A DNA stretch of 64,000 bases. Source: Buttiauxella selenatireducens. GTDB taxonomy: Bacteria > Pseudomonadota > Gammaproteobacteria > Enterobacterales > Enterobacteriaceae. How positions within the stretch are numbered: the first letter of the stretch is position 1; every line of letters begins with the position of its first letter. The stretch is taken from positions 1,922,001 through 1,986,000 of the forward strand of contig NZ_CP133838.1 in assembly GCF_031432975.1 (NCBI RefSeq). The letters run 5' to 3'. Made by a program: the position numbers and the translations under genes. Shown piece after piece: positions 18,137 through 26,013 of the stretch. A model generated the notes under the pieces. The model was given only the letters and a program-made list of their open reading frames with translations. It had not been told where the DNA came from and did no database searches.

Positions 18137-20476
18137 ATGAGCGAGCAAAACAATCAGACTCCGGTAGCACAAAATACGTTAAACAAAAAAGACCAAAACA
18201 CCGTTGATGTATATCATGCTTCATGTCAGTGTTATTTCAGAATAGAGACTCTTGACGTTGTGCTTTTGTCTGAAAGTGATGCGCGAAGTTTCGATGACAA
18301 AATGAACAAACTCAGTATGTTGGTGGAGAAGTTGCATCAGGCTAAAAAGGATTATTCTGCTGCCATTGAAGCTTATGGTAAAAAACAGTCTGATATTGAA
18401 AATAAAAATGAGTTAATTAAGTATAAAGAAGCCATCGCAAAATCAGAAGAAACTCTTGATAAAGCAACAAAGTCTCTTCAACAAGAGATTGGGGAGTTCG
18501 ACGTACAAAAGGGCTATAACCCTGTTGTTGAATTGATTCCGCTTGAACCTTTGAAGAAAGGTGTCTATGGGCGGTTCTATTCTTATATAAAACTCGCTGA
18601 TTATGATGATTTCCAAAAAAGCGGGAAGTTAAATATTATAAGCTTAAAGAATTTTGGTGGCGAAGATATTTATAAAAAAGATTCAGAAGACAATGTCACA
18701 GGCATAGACATCAAAGTATTATCGGACAAGATTAAAAAAGCGCAAAAGTCCATTAAAGAGATGATGGATAAAAAAACTAAAGCTGGCGCCAGTATTGATT
18801 ATGAAACCACACTTACAGACTGGGCTTCTGCATGGAATAAAGAATATACAGGATATAGTCAGGAAGGTAATTATATTGATGTTTCAGCCGCTGCTCAGTT
18901 TTTACGTTTTTCATCAAATGCGGCATACCAGGCTTCATGGGACCCGGATAAAAAATCAGCGTCAATAAAAGGAGTAGCAAAAGCCGAACTTGCTATTTTT
19001 ACCGGAAAAGTTGACGCATCTATTTATGTGCCAGACAGAATTGGTTGGCGACTTAAATTTATTATTAATGATGAGAATAAAGAAGCCAACCTTGGAATGC
19101 TACGGACAAAAATAGATACAGGCTTAACAGGCTATGCTGGCGCATCAGCTCAGATCGAAGGCAATCTGCAATTTGTTGCCAGTGATGGGCAACAAAAAAT
19201 TATGGGCCTTCGGGAACCAGCTTCCCGGTTTGAAGAGCGTCAAAAGGGGGTTGTTGTTCAAACAGAAGGTGCTCCACCAGAAGTTGCCCGCGTCAAAGCA
19301 GAGTTATTTGCAGGTGTTAAAGCCGGTGGTAAGGTGGGTGGTGCATTGCAGTGGTTGAAACCGTTCAACTCCCTGGTTGAAATATTACCTGGATTGCTTA
19401 AGGCTTTAGGAGGAGATACGCAAGTGCTGGAGCAGGCCATTGCAATCCAGAAAAGCAAAGAAGATAAATCTCATCTTGGGGAGTTTACGGATTTTGCATC
19501 ATTATCCTTAGGTGGTGAGGTTCAGCTAGGAGTTGGTTTTTCGGGGGATTATCAGTTTGTTTTTGAAAAGGGGCGATTCAAGTTCCATGCTGCTGGCGGG
19601 TTATGCCTCGGACCTGGCGCAAAAGGGGATGTACAAGGCGAGATTACCCCTAAAATGTTTAAAGAGTTCGCTATCTGGGCTGTTTATCAGCTCTATGGCA
19701 TAGATTTTAAACACTTCAAAATCATCGCGAAAGATGCTTTTATGGCTTTGTCCTATATTCTAGTTATGGGAGGAGAAGAGGTGTATACCAGTTATTTTGG
19801 TAACGTAGCGGCTGAATATGACACTGTGTTTGATGATTTTAAAGAATTTATGTCTACACAAATGCAAACATTATTAAAAGCAAAATCAGATTCAGAAAAT
19901 AGAGATAATTTTGCCTTGATTCTAGATCGAGACCCTGGCGCTGTATATTATTTTTCCCCGGAGGGAAAAGGTGCGGCTCTTTATATATTAACAGGTGATG
20001 GTGCTTATGATCGTATTGATTATGAGAACCAGGGGGATGGCTTCTTGCCAGACACCAACCATTACAGAAAAAAAGCAATTCTGACGATATTATCTAGCAT
20101 TCAGACACAGAGGGAATGGCGGAAGGTTTTAACCCGGATGACGCCGGATGGCACTGCCGTTTTATCAGCAAAGGCCTCTGAATATGCAGAATTAAAAGTA
20201 GTGAAAGAGAGTGAAAATGTTCTCAGAAAAACATTGCAAATTGGATTTTCGCAGGATAAAGAACTGAATATACTCATAGATAAACTGGCATTACGCAACT
20301 TCAATGAGGTATATGACCGGCTTAAAAAAAATCCAGCATTTGGATATCCGTTCTCTCCTAATTGCAGCAAGCAGTACTTTTTACATTGTGACGATAGCCC
20401 ATTCTATTCATCATTGTGTTATTTTGTCCCAGAAGACCCTACGATTAAAAATAGACTGGAATCTACCGAGAAATGA
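18137..20476 (+). CDS. Putative VgrG-linked T6SS effector, family not recognised
   Basis: A 779-residue protein encoded 14 bases after vgrG. I do not recognise a family. Residues about 48-120 are charged and helical, probably a coiled coil. A middle region carries many glycine-rich beta-like segments (GVKAGGKVGGALQW, LSLGGEVQLGVGFSGDYQF, GGLCLGPGAKGDVQGE), followed by an amphipathic or hydrophobic stretch near 520-560 (DAFMALSYILVMGGEE). The last 150 residues contain three cysteines (CSKQYFLHCDD, LCYF) and no clear nuclease, lipase or amidase motif. Position behind vgrG and directly before three lipoprotein genes is the standard layout for cargo and immunity. Because the neighbours are envelope lipoproteins, a target in the periplasm or membrane is likely (inference). 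Its stop codon overlaps the start of the first lipoprotein. Confidence 0.7.
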   Translation: MSEQNNQTPVAQNTLNKKDQNTVDVYHASCQCYFRIETLDVVLLSESDARSFDDKMNKLSMLVEKLHQAKKDYSAAIEAYGKKQSDIENKNELIKYKEAIAKSEETLDKATKSLQQEIGEFDVQKGYNPVVELIPLEPLKKGVYGRFYSYIKLADYDDFQKSGKLNIISLKNFGGEDIYKKDSEDNVTGIDIKVLSDKIKKAQKSIKEMMDKKTKAGASIDYETTLTDWASAWNKEYTGYSQEGNYIDVSAAAQFLRFSSNAAYQASWDPDKKSASIKGVAKAELAIFTGKVDASIYVPDRIGWRLKFIINDENKEANLGMLRTKIDTGLTGYAGASAQIEGNLQFVASDGQQKIMGLREPASRFEERQKGVVVQTEGAPPEVARVKAELFAGVKAGGKVGGALQWLKPFNSLVEILPGLLKALGGDTQVLEQAIAIQKSKEDKSHLGEFTDFASLSLGGEVQLGVGFSGDYQFVFEKGRFKFHAAGGLCLGPGAKGDVQGEITPKMFKEFAIWAVYQLYGIDFKHFKIIAKDAFMALSYILVMGGEEVYTSYFGNVAAEYDTVFDDFKEFMSTQMQTLLKAKSDSENRDNFALILDRDPGAVYYFSPEGKGAALYILTGDGAYDRIDYENQGDGFLPDTNHYRKKAILTILSSIQTQREWRKVLTRMTPDGTAVLSAKASEYAELKVVKESENVLRKTLQIGFSQDKELNILIDKLALRNFNEVYDRLKKNPAFGYPFSPNCSKQYFLHCDDSPFYSSLCYFVPEDPTIKNRLESTEK

Positions 20477-21435
20477 ATAAAATAATCATCCCTGCATTTG
20501 TACTAATTTTAAGTGGTTGTGACAACACCAGTGCGGATACCGTGAACTTGACACCACAGAAAAAAAAAGAGTTGCAGCTTTTTATTCAAAAAGCAAAGTC
20601 GGAGCAGATTTTTGTTCAGGGTGGCACATTCTGGATGGGGGATTTTTGTTCAAAGATGAATAACGGAGGACCATTTTGTACTTCGGATAAGGACAATAAG
20701 CCTGCCCATGAGGTTGAATTAAGTAATTACTCTATTTCGAAATTTAAAATAACGCATGAGAATTACGGATTTTATCTTGATATCACAGGGCAACCTAAGC
20801 AACATTTTGATAAAGAATGGAGAAATAAAACACTTGCTGATATGACATTTTTAAAAAATAGCCCTGCAATTATCTCATGGACTGAAGCCACTAATTATTG
20901 TGAATGGCTGAAAAAAGAGACCGATCTGCCATTCGCTTTACCGACAGAAGCACAGTGGGAATATGCAGCACGCAACCGTGGTCAGTATGCCACAATAGCA
21001 ACAGATGATGGCACGTTACGAATTAACAAAAAAACGGGCAAAGGTGAAAATTTTGCAACCGATGAAGATCGTGATGAAATAGCAGAACCGAATGGGCTAA
21101 ACCCACCATTAGTTCATTTTTCTGTGGAAAAATATCCGCCATCTCCTCTTGGTTTGTACAATATGGCAGATAACGGAAGGGAATGGGTCATCGACTGGTA
21201 TGATCCTGATTATTATGCAAAATCGACTGATAAGGACCCACAGGGACCGGACAAGCCGATAGTGAAAGATAAAACGAAAGATCAGTACTGGAAAGTTTTA
21301 CGGGGAGGGAATCGCCCTGCACCGGGGTTCCCATCAGGTTTAACTATAACGCGTTATTATCAAGTAAAAGATCCTGATGCTCCTCTGGGGACAACGGCCC
21401 GTTGCGTAGTGAATTCTCCAACTCAAATCCCGTGA
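20473..21435 (+). CDS. SUMF1/FGE-fold lipoprotein, copy 1 (putative immunity protein)
   Basis: A 320-residue lipoprotein. A short signal peptide ends in the lipobox LSGC (Cys16). The mature part has the formylglycine-generating-enzyme (SUMF1) fold: FVQGGTFWMGDF near residue 50, then SKFKITHENYGFYL, PTEAQWEYAARNRGQY, GLYNMADNGREWVIDWYD and the end GTTARCVVN. In true FGEs the segment after LRGG carries a catalytic cysteine pair; here that segment (NRPAPGFPSGLTITRYY) has none, so oxidase activity is unlikely. The start ATGA overlaps the effector stop, indicating coupled translation. Envelope location and tandem copies point to protection against the neighbouring effector (inference). Asp after the lipobox cysteine hints at inner membrane retention by the Lol +2 rule. 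Confidence 0.85.
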   Translation: MNKIIIPAFVLILSGCDNTSADTVNLTPQKKKELQLFIQKAKSEQIFVQGGTFWMGDFCSKMNNGGPFCTSDKDNKPAHEVELSNYSISKFKITHENYGFYLDITGQPKQHFDKEWRNKTLADMTFLKNSPAIISWTEATNYCEWLKKETDLPFALPTEAQWEYAARNRGQYATIATDDGTLRINKKTGKGENFATDEDRDEIAEPNGLNPPLVHFSVEKYPPSPLGLYNMADNGREWVIDWYDPDYYAKSTDKDPQGPDKPIVKDKTKDQYWKVLRGGNRPAPGFPSGLTITRYYQVKDPDAPLGTTARCVVNSPTQIP

Positions 21436-21553
21436 TGTTACAGGCAGTGTGAGAGCACTGCCATTATTGTATTGAATACTTCATTATACGTTTCATCGAA
21501 CTATTTTTCACCTGAACATGTTTAATAAAAAATAAACTGGAATCTACCGAGAA

Positions 21554-22516
21554 ATGAATAAAATAATCATCCCTGCATTTGTATTAATTTTAAGTGGTTG
21601 TGACAATACCAGTGCAGATACCGTGGACTTGACTCCGCAGAAAAAAAAAGAGTTACAGCTTTTTATTCAAAAAGAAAAATCGGAGCAGATTTTTGTTCAG
21701 GGTGGCACGTTCTGGATGGGGGATTTTTGTTCAAAGATGCGCAATGATGGCCCATATTGCACATCGGATAAAAACAATAAACCGGTCCATAAGGTCGAAT
21801 TAAGTAGTTACTCAATCTCAAAATTTAAAATAACACATGAAAATTATGAATTTTATCTTTCATTAAATGGGTTGCCAGCACAAAAATATGATAATAAATA
21901 TACGAATAAGTCACTTTCAGATATGACATTTTTGGATAATAGTCCTGCTGTAATCTCATGGACTGAAGCCAGTAATTATTGTGCATGGCTGAAAAAAGAG
22001 ACCGGCCTGTCATTCGCTTTACCTACAGAAGCACAATGGGAATATGCAGCACGCAACCGCGGTCAGTATGTCACAATCGCAACTGATGATGGCACATTAC
22101 GAATTGACAAAAAAACGGGAAAAGGCGAAAACTTTGCGACCGATGAAGATCGCGATGAAATAGCTGAACCAAATGGTATTTTGTCCCCTCTCCTGAGATT
22201 CCAGGTTGATAAATACCCGCCATCACCACTGGGCCTGTACAATATGGCTGATAATGGGAAGGAGTGGGTTATCGACTGGTATGATCCCGATTACTATACA
22301 AAATCACCAGGGAAGGATCCTCAGGGGCCGGACAAACCGGTAGTAAAAGACAAAACGGAAGATCAGTACTGGAAAGTTTTGCGCGGTGCGTCTAACCCTG
22401 TACCGGGGTTCCCATCAGGTTTAACTATAACGCGTTATTATCAAGTAAAAGATCCTGATGGTCCTGTGGGGACAACGGCCCGTTGCGTAGTGAATTCTCC
22501 AACTCAAATCCCGTGA
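21554..22516 (+). CDS. SUMF1/FGE-fold lipoprotein, copy 2 (putative immunity protein)
   Basis: This is a second 320-residue copy, with the same lipobox (LSGCDN) and domain order as copy 1. It starts exactly 1,081 bases after copy 1. Its main differences lie around residues 97-125 (YEFYLSLNGLPAQKYDNKYT), in the segment before FQVDKYPPSP, and in LRGASNPVPGFPSG. The 3' end and the following 118 bases are almost identical to those of copy 1, a sign of recent duplication or gene conversion. It too lacks the FGE catalytic cysteine pair. As a diverged duplicate immunity protein it could protect against variant effectors of sister strains (inference). Confidence 0.85.
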   Translation: MNKIIIPAFVLILSGCDNTSADTVDLTPQKKKELQLFIQKEKSEQIFVQGGTFWMGDFCSKMRNDGPYCTSDKNNKPVHKVELSSYSISKFKITHENYEFYLSLNGLPAQKYDNKYTNKSLSDMTFLDNSPAVISWTEASNYCAWLKKETGLSFALPTEAQWEYAARNRGQYVTIATDDGTLRIDKKTGKGENFATDEDRDEIAEPNGILSPLLRFQVDKYPPSPLGLYNMADNGKEWVIDWYDPDYYTKSPGKDPQGPDKPVVKDKTEDQYWKVLRGASNPVPGFPSGLTITRYYQVKDPDGPVGTTARCVVNSPTQIP

Positions 22517-22634
22517 TGTTACAGGCAGTGTGAGAGCACTGCCATTATTGTATTGAATACTTCATTATACGTTTCATCGAACTATTTTTCACCTGAACAT
22601 GTTTAATAAAAAATAGACTGGAATCTACCGAGAA

Positions 22635-23603
22635 ATGAATAAAATAATCATCCCTGCATTTATATTAATTTTAAGTGGTTGTGATAATACCAGTGCAGAT
22701 ACCGTGGACTTGACTTCTCAGCAAAAAAAAGAGTTGCAGCTTTTTATTCAAAAAGCAAAGTCGGAGCAGATTTTTGTTCAGGGCGGCACGTTCTGGATGG
22801 GGGATTTTTGCTCAAAGATGCGTAGTGGAGGATCATTTTGCACTTCGGATAAGAACAATAAACCGGATCATAAGGTTGAATTAAGTAGTTACTCTATTTC
22901 GAAGTTTAAAATAACGCATGAGAATTACAGTTTTTATCTTGATATTACTGGGAAACCTAAGCAGAATTTTGATAATAAGCTTAGAAATAAAACATTATCA
23001 GATATGACTTTTCTACAAAATAGCCCTGCAATCATCTCATGGACTGAAGCCAGTAATTATTGTACATGGTTGAAAAAAGAAACAGGGTTACCTTTTAGCT
23101 TACCGACAGAAGCTCAGTGGGAATATGCGGCACGTAATCGAGGTCAATATGTTACAATTGCAACAGATGACGGCACATTACGGGTTAATAGTAAAACATA
23201 TAAAGGTGAAAATTTTGCAACGGACGAAGATCGGGATGAGGTAGCAGAACCGAATGGGTTAAACCCGCCACTCGTTCGTTTTCCTGTGGAGAAATATCCG
23301 GCATCACCTCTGGGTTTGTATAATATGGCCGATAATGGGAAGGAGTGGGTCGTAGACTGGTATGATCCAGATTATTATGTAAAATCACCTATGAAGGATC
23401 CTCAAGGGCCGGACAAACCGGTAGTGAAAGATAAAACTAAAGGTCAATACTGGAAAGTGCTACGAGGCGCTTCTAACCCCGTTCCGGGATTTCCATCAGG
23501 GTTAACAATTACTCGCTATTATAAGATAAAAGATCCAGACGGTCCTTTAGGCACCACTGCCCGTTGCGTTATCAATTCTGCTGAGCCTATAAAAAACCAA
23601 TAA
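22635..23603 (+). CDS. SUMF1/FGE-fold lipoprotein, copy 3 (putative immunity protein)
   Basis: The third copy has 322 residues and starts 1,081 bases after copy 2. Its 5' portion and ribosome binding region match the other two. In the central region (YSFYLDITGKPKQNFDN) it resembles copy 1, whereas in LRGASNPVPGFPSG it resembles copy 2, so the three genes are mosaics of each other. Its 3' end is different (ending SAEPIKNQ), and the conserved intergenic spacer of copies 1 and 2 is missing, so this is probably the original downstream boundary of the array. The lipobox is conserved and the FGE cysteine pair absent. Confidence 0.85.
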   Translation: MNKIIIPAFILILSGCDNTSADTVDLTSQQKKELQLFIQKAKSEQIFVQGGTFWMGDFCSKMRSGGSFCTSDKNNKPDHKVELSSYSISKFKITHENYSFYLDITGKPKQNFDNKLRNKTLSDMTFLQNSPAIISWTEASNYCTWLKKETGLPFSLPTEAQWEYAARNRGQYVTIATDDGTLRVNSKTYKGENFATDEDRDEVAEPNGLNPPLVRFPVEKYPASPLGLYNMADNGKEWVVDWYDPDYYVKSPMKDPQGPDKPVVKDKTKGQYWKVLRGASNPVPGFPSGLTITRYYKIKDPDGPLGTTARCVINSAEPIKNQ

Positions 23604-23645
23604 AACAACACTGCCCCTCCTTCCCCAATCAAAGGATATGAATCG

Positions 23646-24521
23646 ATGCAACAAAACTCAACCTTCAGCCCTGCTAATGCCGTAAGTATTGAAACACTAA
23701 AACAACGGCTATTGAGTATGAACGATGCAAATGAGCACCCTTTTATATTGCAGAAAGATGGCAACGATATAATCGCATCCTGGAATATTGTTGATGCTAA
23801 GTGGCTCGAGGTTTTTGGCGCTGGCGGATTAAAAAAGCAATTCGAGCTAAGGCTGATTTTTGATGATGAGACTAAAACCGTTAAATACAAAGAGAAATCC
23901 AGCGACCTTGAATGGGACGCCAATACTAAAATATTTAAATTTAAGAAATCAGTTCAATATGGCAAGCGCCTGGAGTTCGATTCGGGTGCATCCTGGGGCA
24001 TGAAAGAAAACGGGACTTTTGGAAAAATATACAGCTATAAGTTCAACTCAACCGAAATAACTGATCCAGTCTTTGGTGTCATAAATGAATGTGGCTGGAA
24101 TATTAATTTATCGGTTCTGGATAAAAAAACCTCCCGTAAAGCCATTCTTTGTATAGTCATACCTCTTGTAGTGATTGCCTTTATTTCTCTTGGCGCGCTG
24201 CTATTTTCTTCTGTGAGCGGAGTAAAAGATGCTGCCCGCGCGGAGGTTGATCTGCTTCGTAGCGGAAGTATTACCGAAGCATATCGGGATAGTTCATCTG
24301 AATTGCAATCCAGAATCAGTAATTCAGATTTTGAACGGGTTATTCAATCGGAGAAATACTCTGATATCGAAGATTACAGTTTTAATAACATTTCGATTAA
24401 AAATGAACAGGCCAGGCTTGAAGGTTCCGCGACTTATAGGGATGGCTCAGAGAGGGATATTGCTGTCCTGATGATTAAAGAGAACGGCAAGTGGAAGTTT
24501 TCTTCTATAAAGCTATTTTAA
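23646..24521 (+). CDS. One-TM protein with C-terminal NTF2-like domain, function unknown
   Basis: A 291-residue protein that I do not recognise as a named family. Residues 1-160 form a soluble, probably cytoplasmic domain rich in beta strands (FELRLIFDDETKTVKYKE). One transmembrane helix follows at about 166-188 (AILCIVIPLVVIAFISLGAL). The C-terminal 100 residues look like a small NTF2-like fold (AYRDSSSELQSRISNSDFER ... RLEGSATYRDGSERDIAVL ... ENGKWKFSSIKLF). It lies between the lipoprotein array and the PAAR gene and shares their AT-rich composition. It may be a further immunity protein or a chaperone-like accessory for the effector; neither is shown by the sequence. Confidence 0.7.
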   Translation: MQQNSTFSPANAVSIETLKQRLLSMNDANEHPFILQKDGNDIIASWNIVDAKWLEVFGAGGLKKQFELRLIFDDETKTVKYKEKSSDLEWDANTKIFKFKKSVQYGKRLEFDSGASWGMKENGTFGKIYSYKFNSTEITDPVFGVINECGWNINLSVLDKKTSRKAILCIVIPLVVIAFISLGALLFSSVSGVKDAARAEVDLLRSGSITEAYRDSSSELQSRISNSDFERVIQSEKYSDIEDYSFNNISIKNEQARLEGSATYRDGSERDIAVLMIKENGKWKFSSIKLF

Positions 24522-24541
24522 TTTTTTTATGGAGCATTTAT

Positions 24542-24799
24542 ATGCTGGGTGTAATTCGAATCGGCGATAAAACCACCCATGGTGGTACTGTTATTGAAGC
24601 CAGTAGTGGTCTGAAATTTATGGGGATAGAAGTTGCCTGCCTGATGGACAAAGTGTCATGTCCTGCTCATGGAAAGACGTATATAGCCGAAGGTGATGAA
24701 GGATCCAAATTTAATGGCCGTCCTGTTGCATTACACGGGCACCGTTGTGGCTGTGGCTGCACGCTCATTACTTCTCTGCCAAATGCCGGGAAGGGTTAA
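24542..24799 (+). CDS. PAAR-domain spike-tip protein
   Basis: An 85-residue stand-alone PAAR protein. It starts MLGVIRIGDKTTHGGTVIEA, which is the typical PAAR opening, and continues with the metal-binding segment VSCPAHGKTYIAEG and the end GRPVALHGHRCGCGC. PAAR proteins form a zinc-bound cone that sharpens the VgrG spike. The upstream in-frame ATG at 24491 lies inside the preceding gene and adds nothing PAAR-like, so ATG 24542 with GGAG upstream is preferred. It has no toxin extension. It closes the variable AT-rich block before the core genes resume three bases later. Confidence 0.93.
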   Translation: MLGVIRIGDKTTHGGTVIEASSGLKFMGIEVACLMDKVSCPAHGKTYIAEGDEGSKFNGRPVALHGHRCGCGCTLITSLPNAGKG

Positions 24800-24802
24800 T
24801 TT

Positions 24803-25990
24803 ATGCCGGTTGAGTTGAGAAAAATACCAGAAACAGAGGTTTTACCTGAGCCGCCAGTGAAAATGCGTTGGGTTATTTTCATTATCGTGTGCATTTTTGC
24901 AGGCTTCGTTCTGACGCTTTATTTATGGCCAAAGGAGATGTCCACTCATACTCTCTGGTTCTGGATGTGTGCTTTGCTTATCCCGGCAGGGACAGGGGTT
25001 GTCAGTTATGCGCTCCGCTTGCGGCATTATGAGCAACAATGGGAACGCGTTTCATACTGGAACCAGCTACACCAGGAAAAAGAAGCAGAGATGGTGGCGC
25101 TTGGACAGCAGGCCCTGGGTCTGCTGGGCATGGCATATGTCACACCTGTAGCCAGTAATAAACTGGCTTCGGCATTAATGCAGGGTGCGTCTTCGCTGCA
25201 GACATCCTATCTCCCAGGGCGTACATCCATTCTGACAATGGCGCAGATTCAGCCCCCAGCCACCCTCTGGAATATTACCGAATACACTATGCGGCTGGAA
25301 ACACACCTGCGGTCAGTGTTGGGTATGCTTGGACCGGAGCTGGAGCAATATGCAACGGGCGAACCCGTGAGTGTACGAATTCGTCACGACAGAATGCTGG
25401 ATGATGCTCAGTTTCTGGATCTCTGGCAACGCGTTTTCCCCGAACGCTATACGACATCACAGATGATGTCCGGACAACAGGATGATGGCCTGATGTGGCT
25501 TGATACCTGGCTAGATGAACAAAATTCTTCACTGTTACTTTCACTTGAGGTGAATCTGTTTGGCGAAGGGCGTGATCATCAGGCGGAGTCTGTTTCTGCA
25601 TTATTGCTGGCATCACCTGCATGGTTAAGCCGTAAAAAAGTGGCTCCAGCCAATTGGATACACCGTCCAGTTGCCGTTTCGATGGCAAAAGAAGCTCTGG
25701 AAGATGTGGTCCGCTGGGGCAGTCTTTCGGCTGAGGAAAAGTATTTTATCTGGCGAACTCAATTACCCGTCGCTCCACAAACTGAAATGCTCCAGGCAAT
25801 GGATGCCACAAACTTCTCCTTTGATAAAGATCGTGAGCACCAGCTCGACAGCTCTTTCGGCAAGCCGGCTGCAGCAGTCGGACATATTGCCCTGATTTGT
25901 GCCTGTGATCATGCCATCTGCACCCAGCAACCGCAGTGGATTATGTTGCAGGATAAAACCCCTCAATGGGCTATTGTGCGCCCGGCGTAA
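24803..25990 (+). CDS. T6SS-associated membrane protein encoded upstream of tssM
   Basis: A 395-residue protein with two transmembrane helices near the N-terminus (about residues 22-43, VIFIIVCIFAGFVLTLYLWP, and 51-70, LWFWMCALLIPAGTGVVSYA), followed by a long soluble domain with no motif I recognise. Similar proteins sit just upstream of tssM in T6SS loci of this gene order in Klebsiella and Enterobacter, from memory. Proximity suggests it works with the TssM/TssL envelope complex. It begins three bases after the PAAR stop and is followed 23 bases later by tssM, so it marks the boundary at which base composition returns to that of the core. Confidence 0.75.
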   Translation: MPVELRKIPETEVLPEPPVKMRWVIFIIVCIFAGFVLTLYLWPKEMSTHTLWFWMCALLIPAGTGVVSYALRLRHYEQQWERVSYWNQLHQEKEAEMVALGQQALGLLGMAYVTPVASNKLASALMQGASSLQTSYLPGRTSILTMAQIQPPATLWNITEYTMRLETHLRSVLGMLGPELEQYATGEPVSVRIRHDRMLDDAQFLDLWQRVFPERYTTSQMMSGQQDDGLMWLDTWLDEQNSSLLLSLEVNLFGEGRDHQAESVSALLLASPAWLSRKKVAPANWIHRPVAVSMAKEALEDVVRWGSLSAEEKYFIWRTQLPVAPQTEMLQAMDATNFSFDKDREHQLDSSFGKPAAAVGHIALICACDHAICTQQPQWIMLQDKTPQWAIVRPA

Positions 25991-26013
25991 TTCCGCGTTA
26001 AGGAACAACAGAA

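Larger units (their letters stand above)
20473..22634 (+). repeat. Tandem duplication, two 1,081-bp units plus a third partial unit
   Basis: The distance between the starts of lipoproteins 1, 2 and 3 is exactly 1,081 bases each. Each unit includes a copy gene plus 118 bases of spacer. The last 30 or so bases of the spacer repeat the 3' end of the effector gene (AGACTGGAATCTACCGAGAA, upstream of each start), so the duplication junction lies inside the effector tail. Spacers 21436-21553 and 22517-22634 differ at about one position. Confidence 0.9.
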
